Positions 8,011 through 15,429 of a DNA stretch of 53,171 nt are shown here, piece after piece. The notes beneath the pieces were generated by a model that saw nothing but the letters and a program-made list of their open reading frames with translations, did not search any database and was not told the origin of the DNA. The stretch comes from Streptomyces boluensis (GTDB lineage: Bacteria; Actinomycetota; Actinomycetes; Streptomycetales; Streptomycetaceae), in contig NZ_JAAAHS010000008.1 of the NCBI RefSeq assembly GCF_009908195.1, forward strand, positions 1 to 53,171, given 5' to 3'. Within the stretch, counting starts at the first letter, position 1. Each line of letters begins with the position of its first letter. The position numbers and the translations under genes are program-made.

Positions 8011-9045
8011 TCAGCCGAACACCACGCAGGAGGCCGCGAGGGCGTCGACGCTGCCGCCGCGCCTCGGGATGCCGGTGTCGGGGTCGATGTCGAACCAGGT
8101 CACGTCGCCGGAGCGTTCGTTCGCCGCGTACAGGAAGCGGCCCGACGGGTGCAGGGCCAGGTCGCGCGGCCAGTGCCCGCCGCAGTCGACGGTGGTGACC
8201 AGGCGCACCCCCGGTCCTCCGTCCGCCTCGGGGGTCACGGCGAGGACGGAGATCACGTCCTGGCCGCGGGTGGCGGTCCACACGAAGCGTCCGTCGGGCG
8301 CGACGACGACCTCGGACGGGTAGGCGTCGCCGGACGGTTCGGCGGGCAGTACGGGGACCTCGGCGCCCGGTGTGAGCACGCCCTCGACGGGGTCCCAGTG
8401 GCAGACGGTCAGGGTCGGGGCGAGTTCGTTCAGTACGTACACGGTGTCGCCGTCGGGGTGGAAGGCCAGGTGCCGGGGCCCGCTGCCGGGGCGCAGGGCC
8501 ACCTCGCGGCGCACGTCCAACGTGCCGTCGAGGAGGGCGCAGACGGCGACGGTGTCGGTGCCCAGGTCGACGGTCAGGATCCAGCCGCCGCCCGGTGCGG
8601 CAAGCACCTGGTGGGCGTGCGGGCCGTCCTGCCGGTCCGGGTCGGGGCCCGCGCCCCGGTGCTGGAGCACGTGCCCGGCGCGGGGTGCGGCGTCGGCGCC
8701 GAGGGGCAGGCAGGAGACGCTGCCGGAGCCGTAGTTGGCGGTCAGGACCTGGCCCGCGACCAGGGCCAGGTGCGTGGGGCCCGAGCCGTGCACGGGGGCG
8801 GACGGGGCGAGGAGTTCCGGAACGTCGCCGCGTACGGAGAGAGCGGCGACCGCGCCATCGTCGGTCTCGCTGACCGCGTAGAGGATCTCCCCGCCCGGAG
8901 CGAGCGCGAGGTACGAGGGGTCCGTGACGGCGTCAGTGGCGCCCAGCGGGGTCAGCGCGCCGGTCCGTGGATCGAGCGCGGCGGCACGGATGCCGTGGCC
9001 TCCGGCGGACGTGAAGGAACCGATGTACGCCCGAGCGCTGGCCAC
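8011..9045 (-). CDS. Lactonase-family beta-propeller protein (6-phosphogluconolactonase-like)
   Basis: A 344-residue, seven-bladed-propeller protein of the YbhE-type lactonase family, as shown by the N-terminal AYIGSFTSAGGHGI, the repeated blade motif (for example HLAFHPDGDTVYVLNEL and DLALHPSGRFLYAANER) and the absence of a signal peptide. Members hydrolyse 6-phosphogluconolactone or related sugar lactones. GTG 9045 is preceded by AAGGGG at a good distance. A near-perfect DasR responsive element lies about 50-65 bp upstream, so control by the N-acetylglucosamine regulator is likely. The FUSC gene ends just upstream on the same strand, separated by a terminator. Confidence 0.87.
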   Translation of the reverse strand: MASARAYIGSFTSAGGHGIRAAALDPRTGALTPLGATDAVTDPSYLALAPGGEILYAVSETDDGAVAALSVRGDVPELLAPSAPVHGSGPTHLALVAGQVLTANYGSGSVSCLPLGADAAPRAGHVLQHRGAGPDPDRQDGPHAHQVLAAPGGGWILTVDLGTDTVAVCALLDGTLDVRREVALRPGSGPRHLAFHPDGDTVYVLNELAPTLTVCHWDPVEGVLTPGAEVPVLPAEPSGDAYPSEVVVAPDGRFVWTATRGQDVISVLAVTPEADGGPGVRLVTTVDCGGHWPRDLALHPSGRFLYAANERSGDVTWFDIDPDTGIPRRGGSVDALAASCVVFG

Positions 9046-9094
9046 GTGAGAACCCCTTTTTCGGCGGCGGGTGCCTGTCGGCCCGACCGTAGCA

Positions 9095-9110
9095 GTCGGT
9101 CTAGACCAGA
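9095..9110 (-). promoter_or_regulatory. Candidate DasR responsive element (dre)
   Basis: Read on the minus strand, 9110-9095 is TCTGGTCTAGACCGAC. The core GGTCTAGACC is a perfect palindrome and 13 of 16 positions match the consensus I know for DasR sites in streptomycetes (ACTGGTCTAGACCACT or close variants). It sits in the promoter region of the lactonase gene. Binding and regulation are inferred. Confidence 0.7.
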
Positions 9111-9123
9111 AAAGGGGGTTCGG

Positions 9124-9150
9124 CACACCCGGCCACCGAGGCCGGGTGTG
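9124..9150 (-). terminator. Hairpin terminator after the FUSC gene
   Basis: CACACCCGGC at 9124-9133 pairs with GCCGGGTGTG at 9141-9150 around a 7-nt loop, just beyond the FUSC stop on the minus strand and before the lactonase promoter. Confidence 0.65.
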
Positions 9151-9199
9151 GCTCACGCGCCGCCGGTAAATACGCGTCGGTGGCTCACGCGCCGCCGGT
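9149..9199. repeat. 19-bp direct repeat spanning the FUSC stop codon
   Basis: TGGCTCACGCGCCGCCGGT occurs at 9149-9167 and 9181-9199. The second copy holds the stop codon of the FUSC gene (9185-9187); the first is the same sequence repeated 32 bp further downstream of that gene. Confidence 0.85.
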
Positions 9200-10687
9200 G
9201 GGTACCCGTTCCGCTCCGGCCAGGGGCGCGGCGAGGGGTACGGCCATCGCCACGAGGGCCCGCTCCAGACCGTGCAGGTGGGCGAGCGCCGGGTGCGCGG
9301 CGGCGTGGCCCGCGGCGGGCTCCGGCTGCCGGGCCGGGCGGCCGCCGCGCGGCGAGGTGAGCGCCTCGACCGCGGCCTCCACCCGCCAGCAGGCGGCGGC
9401 GAGCCGCGCATCGTGCGAAGCCTCGGGATCGGCCGCGACGGACGCGAGCCCGCGCACCTCACGCGCGCACTCGTCGAGCAGCGCGAGCACCTGTCGGGCC
9501 CTGCCCTTGCGGGCCCGCATCGGGCTGAAGGGGTGCACCAGCGGAGCGAGCGACAGTCGCACCCGCCCCAGAATCGCCTCGAGCTCGGCCACGCGCGGGG
9601 CCGGGTCGGCATCCGGGCTGCCGGCGAGCCGCGCGGCGGTCTCGGCCGTGCAGGCGCGCACACAGTGCAGCGCCCGCTCCACCCACGCGTCGGTCACCTT
9701 GTGCGTGGTCACCGGCAGCACGAACAGCACGGCAAGGACGGCTCCGAGCGCGCCGACCGCCGTCTCGCTCACCCGCAGGGCGAGCAGTCCGGTGTCGAGC
9801 ACACCGAGCAGTCCGTACAGCATGCTCGCCATCACCGTCACGGCGAGCATCATCCACGTGTACGAGACGGCGGCGGTGTAGAAGATCGCGAACACGCTCA
9901 TCGCGATGACCACGGCGGCGATCACTGGCTCGTGATGCAGCGGGACGGCGATGGCCAGGCCGAGCAGCACGCCAAGCACCGTTCCCAGGAACCGCCTGAA
10001 ACCGCGCACCACGGTCTCGCCGCGCGAGGTCGTGTTGACGAACACCCACCAGGCGGCGCCGACCGCCCAGTACCAGCGCTGATCGGAGAGCACCTGCCCG
10101 GCGGCGAGTGCGAAGCCGGCTCCCGCGACTGCCTGTACGGCCTGCCGCGTCGTCATCCGATCGAGCCCGTTGCCCCCTGTGGGGGCGGTGACCACGGCTG
10201 GTCCCGGCATCCCGCGCTCGTAGCACCACACCCCGAACCGCACCGCGGACGATGCCAGCAGAGACAGCAGCATGGCCCCGTACAGCTCGGGCAGCTGGCC
10301 GGGCACGGCGTGCAGGAACTGGGCCACGAAGAGGGTCATGAAGGCGAAGACGCCGAGCGAGTGGCCGCGCGGCCCCCAACGGCGCGCGTACACCCCCGCT
10401 CCCACGACGGCGAGGAACACCGCGTCCAGGGCGAGGGGCGCGTCATGCAGCACGGCTCCGAGCGCGAGCACCGGCAGCCCGACAGCCGGCATCAGCGCGG
10501 TGGTCAGCGCCTGCCCACGGACTGTCGCATCCGTCACCGTGAACAGGGCGAGCAGCGCCGTCAGTCCCCCGGTGATGACAGCCACCAGTGAATACCCGGC
10601 CGCCCCGCACAACGCCACGGCGAGCCCGATGCCCAGCACGGCCCGGCTCGCGAACCGCAGCCGCATCCGGCCCGGATCCGGCGCCAC
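9185..10687 (-). CDS. FUSC-family membrane protein (aromatic-acid exporter type)
   Basis: A 500-residue integral membrane protein with two blocks of transmembrane helices separated by a cytoplasmic part, the layout of the fusaric-acid-resistance / aromatic-acid exporter group. Hydrophobic segments include AVLGIGLAVALCGAAGYSLVA, VITGGLTALLALFTV and, in the second half, WYWAVGAAWWVFVNTTS followed by FRRFLGTVLGVLLGLAIAVPL, a typical FUSC signature. A soluble helical C-terminus ends in TGGA. GTG 10687 is chosen because AAGAGG lies 6 nt upstream; the frame is open for 73 more codons but that part covers the leader hairpins. Expression may be controlled by the terminator in the leader. Confidence 0.88.
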   Translation of the reverse strand: MAPDPGRMRLRFASRAVLGIGLAVALCGAAGYSLVAVITGGLTALLALFTVTDATVRGQALTTALMPAVGLPVLALGAVLHDAPLALDAVFLAVVGAGVYARRWGPRGHSLGVFAFMTLFVAQFLHAVPGQLPELYGAMLLSLLASSAVRFGVWCYERGMPGPAVVTAPTGGNGLDRMTTRQAVQAVAGAGFALAAGQVLSDQRWYWAVGAAWWVFVNTTSRGETVVRGFRRFLGTVLGVLLGLAIAVPLHHEPVIAAVVIAMSVFAIFYTAAVSYTWMMLAVTVMASMLYGLLGVLDTGLLALRVSETAVGALGAVLAVLFVLPVTTHKVTDAWVERALHCVRACTAETAARLAGSPDADPAPRVAELEAILGRVRLSLAPLVHPFSPMRARKGRARQVLALLDECAREVRGLASVAADPEASHDARLAAACWRVEAAVEALTSPRGGRPARQPEPAAGHAAAHPALAHLHGLERALVAMAVPLAAPLAGAERVPTGGA

Positions 10688-10721
10688 GAACACCCTCTTC
10701 AGCAAGTTGCTCCGCTCGCTC

Positions 10722-10738
10722 CGCGCACCAGGTGCGCG
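10722..10738 (-). other. Leader hairpin or operator before the FUSC gene
   Basis: CGCGCACC-A-GGTGCGCG is a perfect inverted repeat with 8-bp arms. It lies between the leader terminator and the FUSC ribosome site, so it could be an operator or an RNA hairpin competing with the terminator. Confidence 0.5.
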
Positions 10739-10757
10739 ATCACATGAGTTCCGACAT

Positions 10758-10797
10758 GAGAAAGGCGCCGCGGAGATCCCTGAGGATCCGCAGCGCC
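10758..10797 (-). terminator. Intrinsic-terminator-like hairpin in the FUSC leader
   Basis: On the minus strand GGCGCTGCGGATCC pairs with its partner GGGATCTCCGCGGCGCC (10764-10797) and is followed at once by TTTCTC (10763-10758). It lies about 70 bp upstream of the FUSC start, with no gene on the minus strand between it and the divergent GNAT gene, so it would terminate FUSC transcripts early unless overridden. A 23-codon open frame (10740-10811, minus) runs through the whole stem; it has no clear ribosome site. The rest of the 318-bp gap (10688-11005) holds only the GNAT promoter region. Confidence 0.6.
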
Positions 10798-10993
10798 ATC
10801 GACTCGAACATTTCAGCATGAGGGTGACCGATGGTTCAACAGCCTCCATTTCCACTGGGCCAACGGACCAGCTCAGTCGCACCTCACTCAGCCACGGCAG
10901 GGCCAACGGACCACCTCACGCGGACACCGGCCCGGGGTGTGCCGATGTGCGGTGCGCGGGGATATTCGCTGGTCGCAGCCGGCCGACGGTGTT

Positions 10994-10999
10994 CATACT
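10994..10999 (+). promoter_or_regulatory. -10 element for a probably leaderless GNAT transcript
   Basis: CATACT at 10994-10999 ends 7 nt before the ATG at 11006, and no ribosome site is present, so transcription probably starts at the A of the start codon. The -35 region is weak. Confidence 0.45.
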
Positions 11000-11005
11000 T
11001 CCGCA

Positions 11006-11536
11006 ATGGATCCGGTGACTCTTGAGACCGACCGTCTGGTGCTTCGGGCCTTCACACCTGCCGACGTGGATGCGGTGTACGAGGCCTGCCAGGACGAGGA
11101 CATTCAGTTCTATACGCCGGTGCCGGTGCCGTACCGGCGTGCGGACGCGGAGAAGCGCGTCGGCGAGGAACTGCCCGCGGGCTGGGCCACGGACAAGAAC
11201 CACACCCTCGGCGCCTTCCGCAGGGACAGTGGCGCCCTGGTCGGCTCGTACTGCCTGTTCGTCATCAGTCCGGGCGTCTACGAACTCGGTTACTGGGCGG
11301 TCAAGGAGCAGCGCGGACGCGGGTACTCGGTGGAGGCCGCTCGGGCCCTGTGCGACTGGGGCTGGGCCACCCTCGACATGCACCGCATCGAGTGGTGGGC
11401 CATGGCCGGGAACACCGGCTCGCGTGCCGTCGCCGAGAAACTCGGCTTCACCGTCGAAGGCACACTTCGCCGTCGCGGCATCGCCAACGACGGCAAGCCG
11501 CACGACTGGTGGGTGGGCGGGCTGCTGAGGCCCTGA
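11006..11536 (+). CDS. GNAT-family N-acetyltransferase (RimJ/RimL type)
   Basis: A 176-residue acetyl-CoA-dependent acetyltransferase. It begins with LETDRLVLRAFTPADVDAVYEA, typical of the RimJ/RimL branch, and contains the acetyl-CoA-binding motif as QRGRGYSVEAARALCDWGW (about residues 101-119) followed by HRIEWWAMAGNTGSRAVAEKLGFTVEGTLR. The substrate (protein N-terminus, antibiotic or metabolite) cannot be told. It is divergent from the FUSC efflux gene across a 318-bp gap. The ATG at 11006 lies directly after a -10-like element. Confidence 0.88.
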   Translation: MDPVTLETDRLVLRAFTPADVDAVYEACQDEDIQFYTPVPVPYRRADAEKRVGEELPAGWATDKNHTLGAFRRDSGALVGSYCLFVISPGVYELGYWAVKEQRGRGYSVEAARALCDWGWATLDMHRIEWWAMAGNTGSRAVAEKLGFTVEGTLRRRGIANDGKPHDWWVGGLLRP

Positions 11537-11570
11537 CGCTCGGACCGCTCCCCCCCCCGGAGTCACCTCG

Positions 11571-11616
11571 TTTTCACCTCGATGCGCTCTGCGTTTTCAC
11601 CTCGATGCGCTCTGCG
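11571..11616. repeat. Perfect 23-bp tandem duplication at the CBS gene end
   Basis: The unit beginning TTTTCACCTCGATGCG occurs at 11571-11593 and directly again at 11594-11616. The copy at 11594 contains the stop codon and last residues of the CBS-BON gene, so the other copy is a duplicate of that gene end. A run of nine C bases (11550-11558) lies nearby. Confidence 0.9.
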
Positions 11617-12235
11617 CGACAAGATCCAGTCGTACGTCGACCAAGCCCTCGACCGTCCGCAGCACCCTCGCGATCAGCGGAATGAGGGCGCGGTCGCGGA
11701 GTGGGCCTCGGAGAGTGGCGATGCCGTCCTGAACCGTGACGTCGAGGGGGCCGGGAAGCGGTAGCTCGTCGATGACCCGATGGACCTCTTCCTCGATCTC
11801 CTCGTCGGAGCGCAAGAACACCTTCAGCAGATCGCCGCGGCTCACCACTCCTTCGAGCATTCCCACCGCATTCACGACCGGCAGTTGCCTGACCGCTTTA
11901 CGCGCCATGACGCGCGCGGCCTCGGAAAGGGTGGCGTGCGCCCGCACGGTGACGGCGGGGCTCGACATGAGGTCCTCGACGAGGACGGCGGCCGCCTCGA
12001 CGGCTTCATGGTCCCGCTCGGACAGGCGTGGATCTTCCCGCCGGAACTCCTCGCCGGGGAGCAGGTCGGCTTCCGAGACCAGTCCCACCACGCGGCCCTC
12101 CCCCTCCAGTACGGGCAGCGCGCCGACTTTCCACTGCCGCATCAGCTCGACGGCCTCCTTGTACGAGGCTCCACGGCCGACAGCCACCACGGTGTGGGAC
12201 ATCACGTCACTGACGGTGTACCAGTGCGTGAGCAT
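11597..12235 (-). CDS. CBS-domain pair plus BON domain protein
   Basis: A 212-residue protein with two CBS domains (about residues 7-60 and 87-140, with VGLVSEADLL and LEGVVSRGDLLKVFLRSD) and a C-terminal BON domain (DVTVQDGIATLRGPLRDRALIPLIARVLRTVEGLVDV). CBS pairs sense adenine nucleotides; the architecture is like the DosR-regulated Hrp1 proteins with an added BON module. ATG 12235 has GGAG 6 nt upstream; an in-frame ATG at 12268, 3 nt after the preceding stop, is an alternative and would add 11 residues. It is the last gene of the operon USP-CNB-CBS. Confidence 0.88.
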   Translation of the reverse strand: MLTHWYTVSDVMSHTVVAVGRGASYKEAVELMRQWKVGALPVLEGEGRVVGLVSEADLLPGEEFRREDPRLSERDHEAVEAAAVLVEDLMSSPAVTVRAHATLSEAARVMARKAVRQLPVVNAVGMLEGVVSRGDLLKVFLRSDEEIEEEVHRVIDELPLPGPLDVTVQDGIATLRGPLRDRALIPLIARVLRTVEGLVDVRLDLVAQSASR

Positions 12236-12271
12236 GTGTGACTCCGGGGCGGCGGGTTCGCTCGGCATCGG

Positions 12272-12733
12272 CTACATCACGCTTCCGCTGTCGTGCGGGG
12301 CGTACAGGTCGAGCAGCCGGACGCGCGTCGACTGCAGGCGGTGGGCGAGGATCTGGCCGACCCAGTGGTCGATGGCGAAGCCGAAGGCCAGGTCGGCGTC
12401 CATGAGCATGCGTATGTTGCGGGCGTCGAACTCGTAGGTGCGCAGCGGGGTGGTGGCCGTCGCGTGGAGGTGCCACCGGTACGGCTCGTACAGCCACGAC
12501 CAGCCGACCAGGTCGCCGGGGCCCAGGTTCTCGATGACGGCGGGCCTGCGGCCGGGGTCGCGGTACTCCAGGGAGACCGCGCCGGACCGCACGATCCAGA
12601 AGGTGTCCGCGCGGCCGCCCTCGCTGAACAGTCGGGTCTCCTCCGGGTAGTTGACTTCCTGAGCGTGTTCGAGGAGCTGCTTGCGGTAGGCGACGGGGAG
12701 GGTGGTGATCGAGGTGGGGATGGCTGAGCGCAT
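12272..12733 (-). CDS. Stand-alone cyclic-nucleotide-binding (CRP-like) domain protein
   Basis: A 153-residue protein consisting of one cNMP-binding beta-roll: FSEGGRADTFWIVRSGAVSLEY, then VIENLGPGDLVGWSWLYEPYRWHLHATATTPLRTYEFDARNIRMLM, followed by a single C-helix (AFGFAIDHWVGQILAHRLQSTRVRLLDLY). The DNA-binding domain of Crp/Fnr regulators is missing, so it is a sensor or partner protein. The canonical ribose-phosphate motif (RSA) is not obvious, so ligand binding is uncertain. GGAG precedes the ATG. It sits between a universal stress protein and a CBS-BON gene, and a DosR-like box lies about 100 bp upstream. Confidence 0.85.
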   Translation of the reverse strand: MRSAIPTSITTLPVAYRKQLLEHAQEVNYPEETRLFSEGGRADTFWIVRSGAVSLEYRDPGRRPAVIENLGPGDLVGWSWLYEPYRWHLHATATTPLRTYEFDARNIRMLMDADLAFGFAIDHWVGQILAHRLQSTRVRLLDLYAPHDSGSVM

Positions 12734-12830
12734 GAGAGTCTCCGTTCCTCTTCCTCTTTCAGTCTGCGACGGCGACCGGGGTGCGGCGAGAGGCCGGGCG
12801 GCCCACCCGGGCGCCGAGCGGGTCGTCCGG

Positions 12831-12845
12831 GGGCCGAGCGGCTCA
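12831..12845 (-). promoter_or_regulatory. Weak DosR-like box A (upstream of the CNB gene)
   Basis: Minus strand reads TGAGCCGCTCGGCCC; 10 of 13 defined positions fit the window consensus GGGACCGNNCGGCCC. It lies in the 213-bp gap between the stress-protein gene and the CNB gene, about 100 bp before the latter's ATG. This is the weakest of the six boxes. Confidence 0.35.
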
Positions 12846-12946
12846 TGGCCGGTGCGGCGGTGCGCCTGTGCGACGGTGCGCCTGTGCTGCGGTGTGCCGG
12901 ATCAGGGGTGGCTCCTCAACTCGGCTGGTACTGGAGGGAGTTGGGC

Positions 12947-13834
12947 TCAGCTTCCGCCGTGCCGGGCGGTTTCGTCGGCCGACGAGGGCACTGTGATCAC
13001 CGGGCAGCCGGCTCGGTGCAGCAGGCCGTGCGGAACGGAGCCGAGCCGCATGCCGGTGAACCCTTCACGGCCGCGGCGGCCGACGACGACGGCGAGGGCG
13101 TCCTTGGCGGCATCGGCCAGTACGTCGACGGGGTGGCCCCGCCGCAGCTCACGGCTGAGCGGCACGTCAGGGTGGGCGGCGGCCGGTCCGGCGGTCGCGG
13201 CGGCCAACTGACCACGGAGGTCCACGACCGCCGCGCGCTCGTCCAGGAATCCGAGCAAGGGCCGCTGCCACGCCCACACGGCGCGCACCTCCGCGCCCCG
13301 CGAAGCCGCAGCCGTCAGCGCATGGTCCAGGGCGAGCCCGGCCGCCGCGCTGCCGTCCATGCCGACCACGAGGTACGAGGGCTCCTCCACCCCGTACTCC
13401 CCCTCCGGCACCACGGCCACAGGGCAGGCGGCGTGCGCGCTCACCGGCACCGTCGTCGAGTACGCGCTGAGCATTTCCGCGAGGCGGCCGAGCCGACGCG
13501 AGCCGAGGACGACGAGGCCCGCCTGCGTGGACCGGCTCACCAGGGCCTGGGCGGGAACGGCCTCCGTGATGAACGTCGCCACGTCGAGGCCCGGTCGGCG
13601 TTCACGGACCCGGACCACGGCCTTGTCGAGCAGCTCGTCGCCCAGCTGCCGCAGCTCCTTGTGGTGCGCGGTCTCCACGACGCCGTGCACGTGATGGGCC
13701 GCGGGGAGCACCGCGTGGACCAGGTGCAGCGGCACCTGGCGGCGGGCGGCCTCGTCGGTCGCCCAGGCCAGAGCGGCGTCCTGTGGCGCACTGTCGACGC
13801 CGAAGACGACCGGCTGGTTTCCGATGGGCGTCAT
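12947..13834 (-). CDS. Universal stress protein, two tandem Usp domains (USP 1)
   Basis: A 295-residue protein of two Usp folds (about 8-148 and 155-287). The second domain keeps the ATP-binding motif G-2x-G-9x-G[ST] as GRRGREGFTGMRLGS, whereas the first has GSRRLGRLAEMLSAYST, where the final G[ST] is lost. ATG 13834 has GGAGG upstream. Homologous tandem USPs are members of the mycobacterial DosR hypoxia regulon. It heads the minus-strand operon that continues with the CNB and CBS-BON genes, and it is divergent from USP 2; the gap between carries two DosR-like boxes. Confidence 0.9.
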   Translation of the reverse strand: MTPIGNQPVVFGVDSAPQDAALAWATDEAARRQVPLHLVHAVLPAAHHVHGVVETAHHKELRQLGDELLDKAVVRVRERRPGLDVATFITEAVPAQALVSRSTQAGLVVLGSRRLGRLAEMLSAYSTTVPVSAHAACPVAVVPEGEYGVEEPSYLVVGMDGSAAAGLALDHALTAAASRGAEVRAVWAWQRPLLGFLDERAAVVDLRGQLAAATAGPAAAHPDVPLSRELRRGHPVDVLADAAKDALAVVVGRRGREGFTGMRLGSVPHGLLHRAGCPVITVPSSADETARHGGS

Positions 13835-13954
13835 GGTTCCTCCACCCCCCGTCCGGAGCGGCGCCGGCCAACTGCCACGGTCGGCTCTCGTTACTGTCCG
13901 CACATGCGGTCGGCTCTTGTCCGCACATTACGTACGGAGGGCTGTGCCGCGGCA

Positions 13955-13969
13955 GGACCGAGTGGTCCC
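13955..13969. promoter_or_regulatory. DosR-like box B
   Basis: Minus strand reads GGGACCACTCGGTCC, fitting the window consensus at all but two defined positions. It is 121 bp upstream of USP 1 and 228 bp upstream of USP 2, and lies 54 bp from box C, close to five helical turns. Confidence 0.5.
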
Positions 13970-14008
13970 CATCGTGGCGAGCCGTTCGTCCACGGTGCGC
14001 GGAGCGCT

Positions 14009-14023
14009 GGGACGTTCGGTCCC
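14009..14023. promoter_or_regulatory. DosR-like box C
   Basis: Plus strand GGGACGTTCGGTCCC has palindromic GGGAC/GTCCC arms around 5 nt, followed by CATATTCC. The core equals the DosR half-site, although DosR boxes use a 4-nt spacer. It lies in the 362-bp gap between USP 1 and USP 2, which otherwise shows no gene. Confidence 0.6.
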
Positions 14024-14196
14024 ATATTCCTCCCTGTTCGGCTCCTGTGCTCGGGCTCCCGCTGCTGTGGACTGGACGGGTGGCCACCCGACGCCGAGGC
14101 GGCAGAGGGCTTCGCGCCGAGAGCTTCGCGCTGAGGGCTTCGCCACGGCCGCCCCACAACCGCGGCGGCGGCACATCGCCCGAGGAGGTCCGCGCC

Positions 14197-15090
14197 ATGA
14201 ATCGCCATCTGGCCGCAGGAGTGGACGGTTCACCCGAGAGCCTCGCAGCCGCCGCCTGGGCCGCCGATGAAGCCGTACTGCGCCACCTGCCGCTGCATCT
14301 CGTCTACGCGGAGGACTGGCCGCCGATCGGCCGGGAGACGAGCGCGCCCTATCGGGTGGGCGACTTCGAGAGGCAGCAGCGGTGGTCCGAGCAGATGCTC
14401 AGCGGGGCCGCGGCCACCGTGCGCGAGCGGCATCCCAGCCTTGCGGTCAGCACCCGGTCCGTCGCGGCACGGGCTCGCGCCACACTGGCCGCGGAGGCGA
14501 GCGGGGCCGAGCTGCTTGCCATCGGGTCACGGGGGCTCGGTCGCGTCGCGGGGTTCCTGCTCGGCTCGGTCGGACTGGCGACGATCGGTTCCGCCGAGCG
14601 GCCGGTCGTGCTCGTACGCGCCCCCCGGCCGCAGGGCGGGACGCCGTCGCAGAACCGTACGAGCCTCTACCGCGACGTGGTCGTGGGCGTGGACGTCGGC
14701 CGGGCCTCCGACGCGCTCCTGGAGTTCGCCTTCGACGTGGCCGCGCACCGCGGCTGCCCGCTCCGCGTCGTACACATCTGGCCGCTGTCGCCGGTGCCCG
14801 ACACCGACCCGTCGCACGGTGCCGACGGGCGGCCGGTGGTGGCGGAGGTCGAGCACGCGCTCAACGGTCTGCTGGAGCCCTGGCGGCAGAAATACCCGTC
14901 GGTGGACGCCGTCGGGCAGGCCCTCGTGGGCTCTCCCGGGGAGCAACTGGCCCACTGCGCCGCCGACGCCGATCTGGTGGTCGTCGGGCGACGCGTGCGG
15001 AGCTCCCCGCTGGGGCCGCATATCGGCGCCATCACCCACGCGGTGATCCACCACTCCCCGGTACCGGTGGCAGTGGTCGCTCACGAGTAG
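14197..15090 (+). CDS. Universal stress protein, two tandem Usp domains (USP 2)
   Basis: A 297-residue tandem Usp protein. The first domain has a full ATP-binding motif, GSRGLGRVAGFLLGS; the second has GRRVRSSPLGPHIG, in which the second glycine is replaced, a form repeated in USP 4. ATG 14197 follows GAGGAGG. It begins the plus-strand operon USP 2 - DUF1876 - CBS-BON - CBS-BON - DUF4389, with gaps of 23, 37, 85 and 5 bp. Such proteins bind ATP or cAMP and support survival in stress or growth arrest. Confidence 0.9.
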   Translation: MNRHLAAGVDGSPESLAAAAWAADEAVLRHLPLHLVYAEDWPPIGRETSAPYRVGDFERQQRWSEQMLSGAAATVRERHPSLAVSTRSVAARARATLAAEASGAELLAIGSRGLGRVAGFLLGSVGLATIGSAERPVVLVRAPRPQGGTPSQNRTSLYRDVVVGVDVGRASDALLEFAFDVAAHRGCPLRVVHIWPLSPVPDTDPSHGADGRPVVAEVEHALNGLLEPWRQKYPSVDAVGQALVGSPGEQLAHCAADADLVVVGRRVRSSPLGPHIGAITHAVIHHSPVPVAVVAHE

Positions 15091-15113
15091 AGAGTCAGAG
15101 AAGAGAGACGATC

Positions 15114-15392
15114 ATGAAACACACTGCGGAATGGGGCGTCCGGCTCTACATGTCCGAGGAGAACGGGACGACGAAGACCCACGCCGTCCTCAACACCGGC
15201 ACCAGCACGCTCGACGGCCACGGCACGGCCCAGTGCAACCCCGCGGACAGCGACGTGCCGGAGATCGGCGACGAGTTGTCCGCGAGCCGCGCCCTGCAGG
15301 ACCTCGGCCGCCGTCTGATGGCCACCGCGTACGACGACATGGAGGCCGTGGGGTCGGCAGGGGCGGACTCCACCCGGCGCGACCGCCGGTGA
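15114..15392 (+). CDS. DUF1876 protein (Rv1738/Rv2632c-like)
   Basis: A 92-residue protein starting at an ATG preceded by AGAAGAGAG. The segment CNPADSDVPEIGDELSASRA, continuing LQDLGRRLM, closely matches what I recall of M. tuberculosis Rv1738, a DosR-induced dormancy protein whose fold resembles ribosome hibernation factors. A role in ribosome silencing during growth arrest is therefore plausible but unproven here. It is the second gene of the USP 2 operon. No catalytic residues are expected. Confidence 0.88.
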   Translation: MKHTAEWGVRLYMSEENGTTKTHAVLNTGTSTLDGHGTAQCNPADSDVPEIGDELSASRALQDLGRRLMATAYDDMEAVGSAGADSTRRDRR

Positions 15393-15429
15393 AGGCATCT
15401 ACAGAGCGAGGAGAGACGAGGAGAGAACC

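Noticed and set aside
13183-14134. Long plus-strand frame through the USP 1 gene and the divergent gap
   Set aside because: Its composition is arginine/glycine-rich, it is antisense to a clear Usp protein, and the gap carries the regulatory boxes instead.
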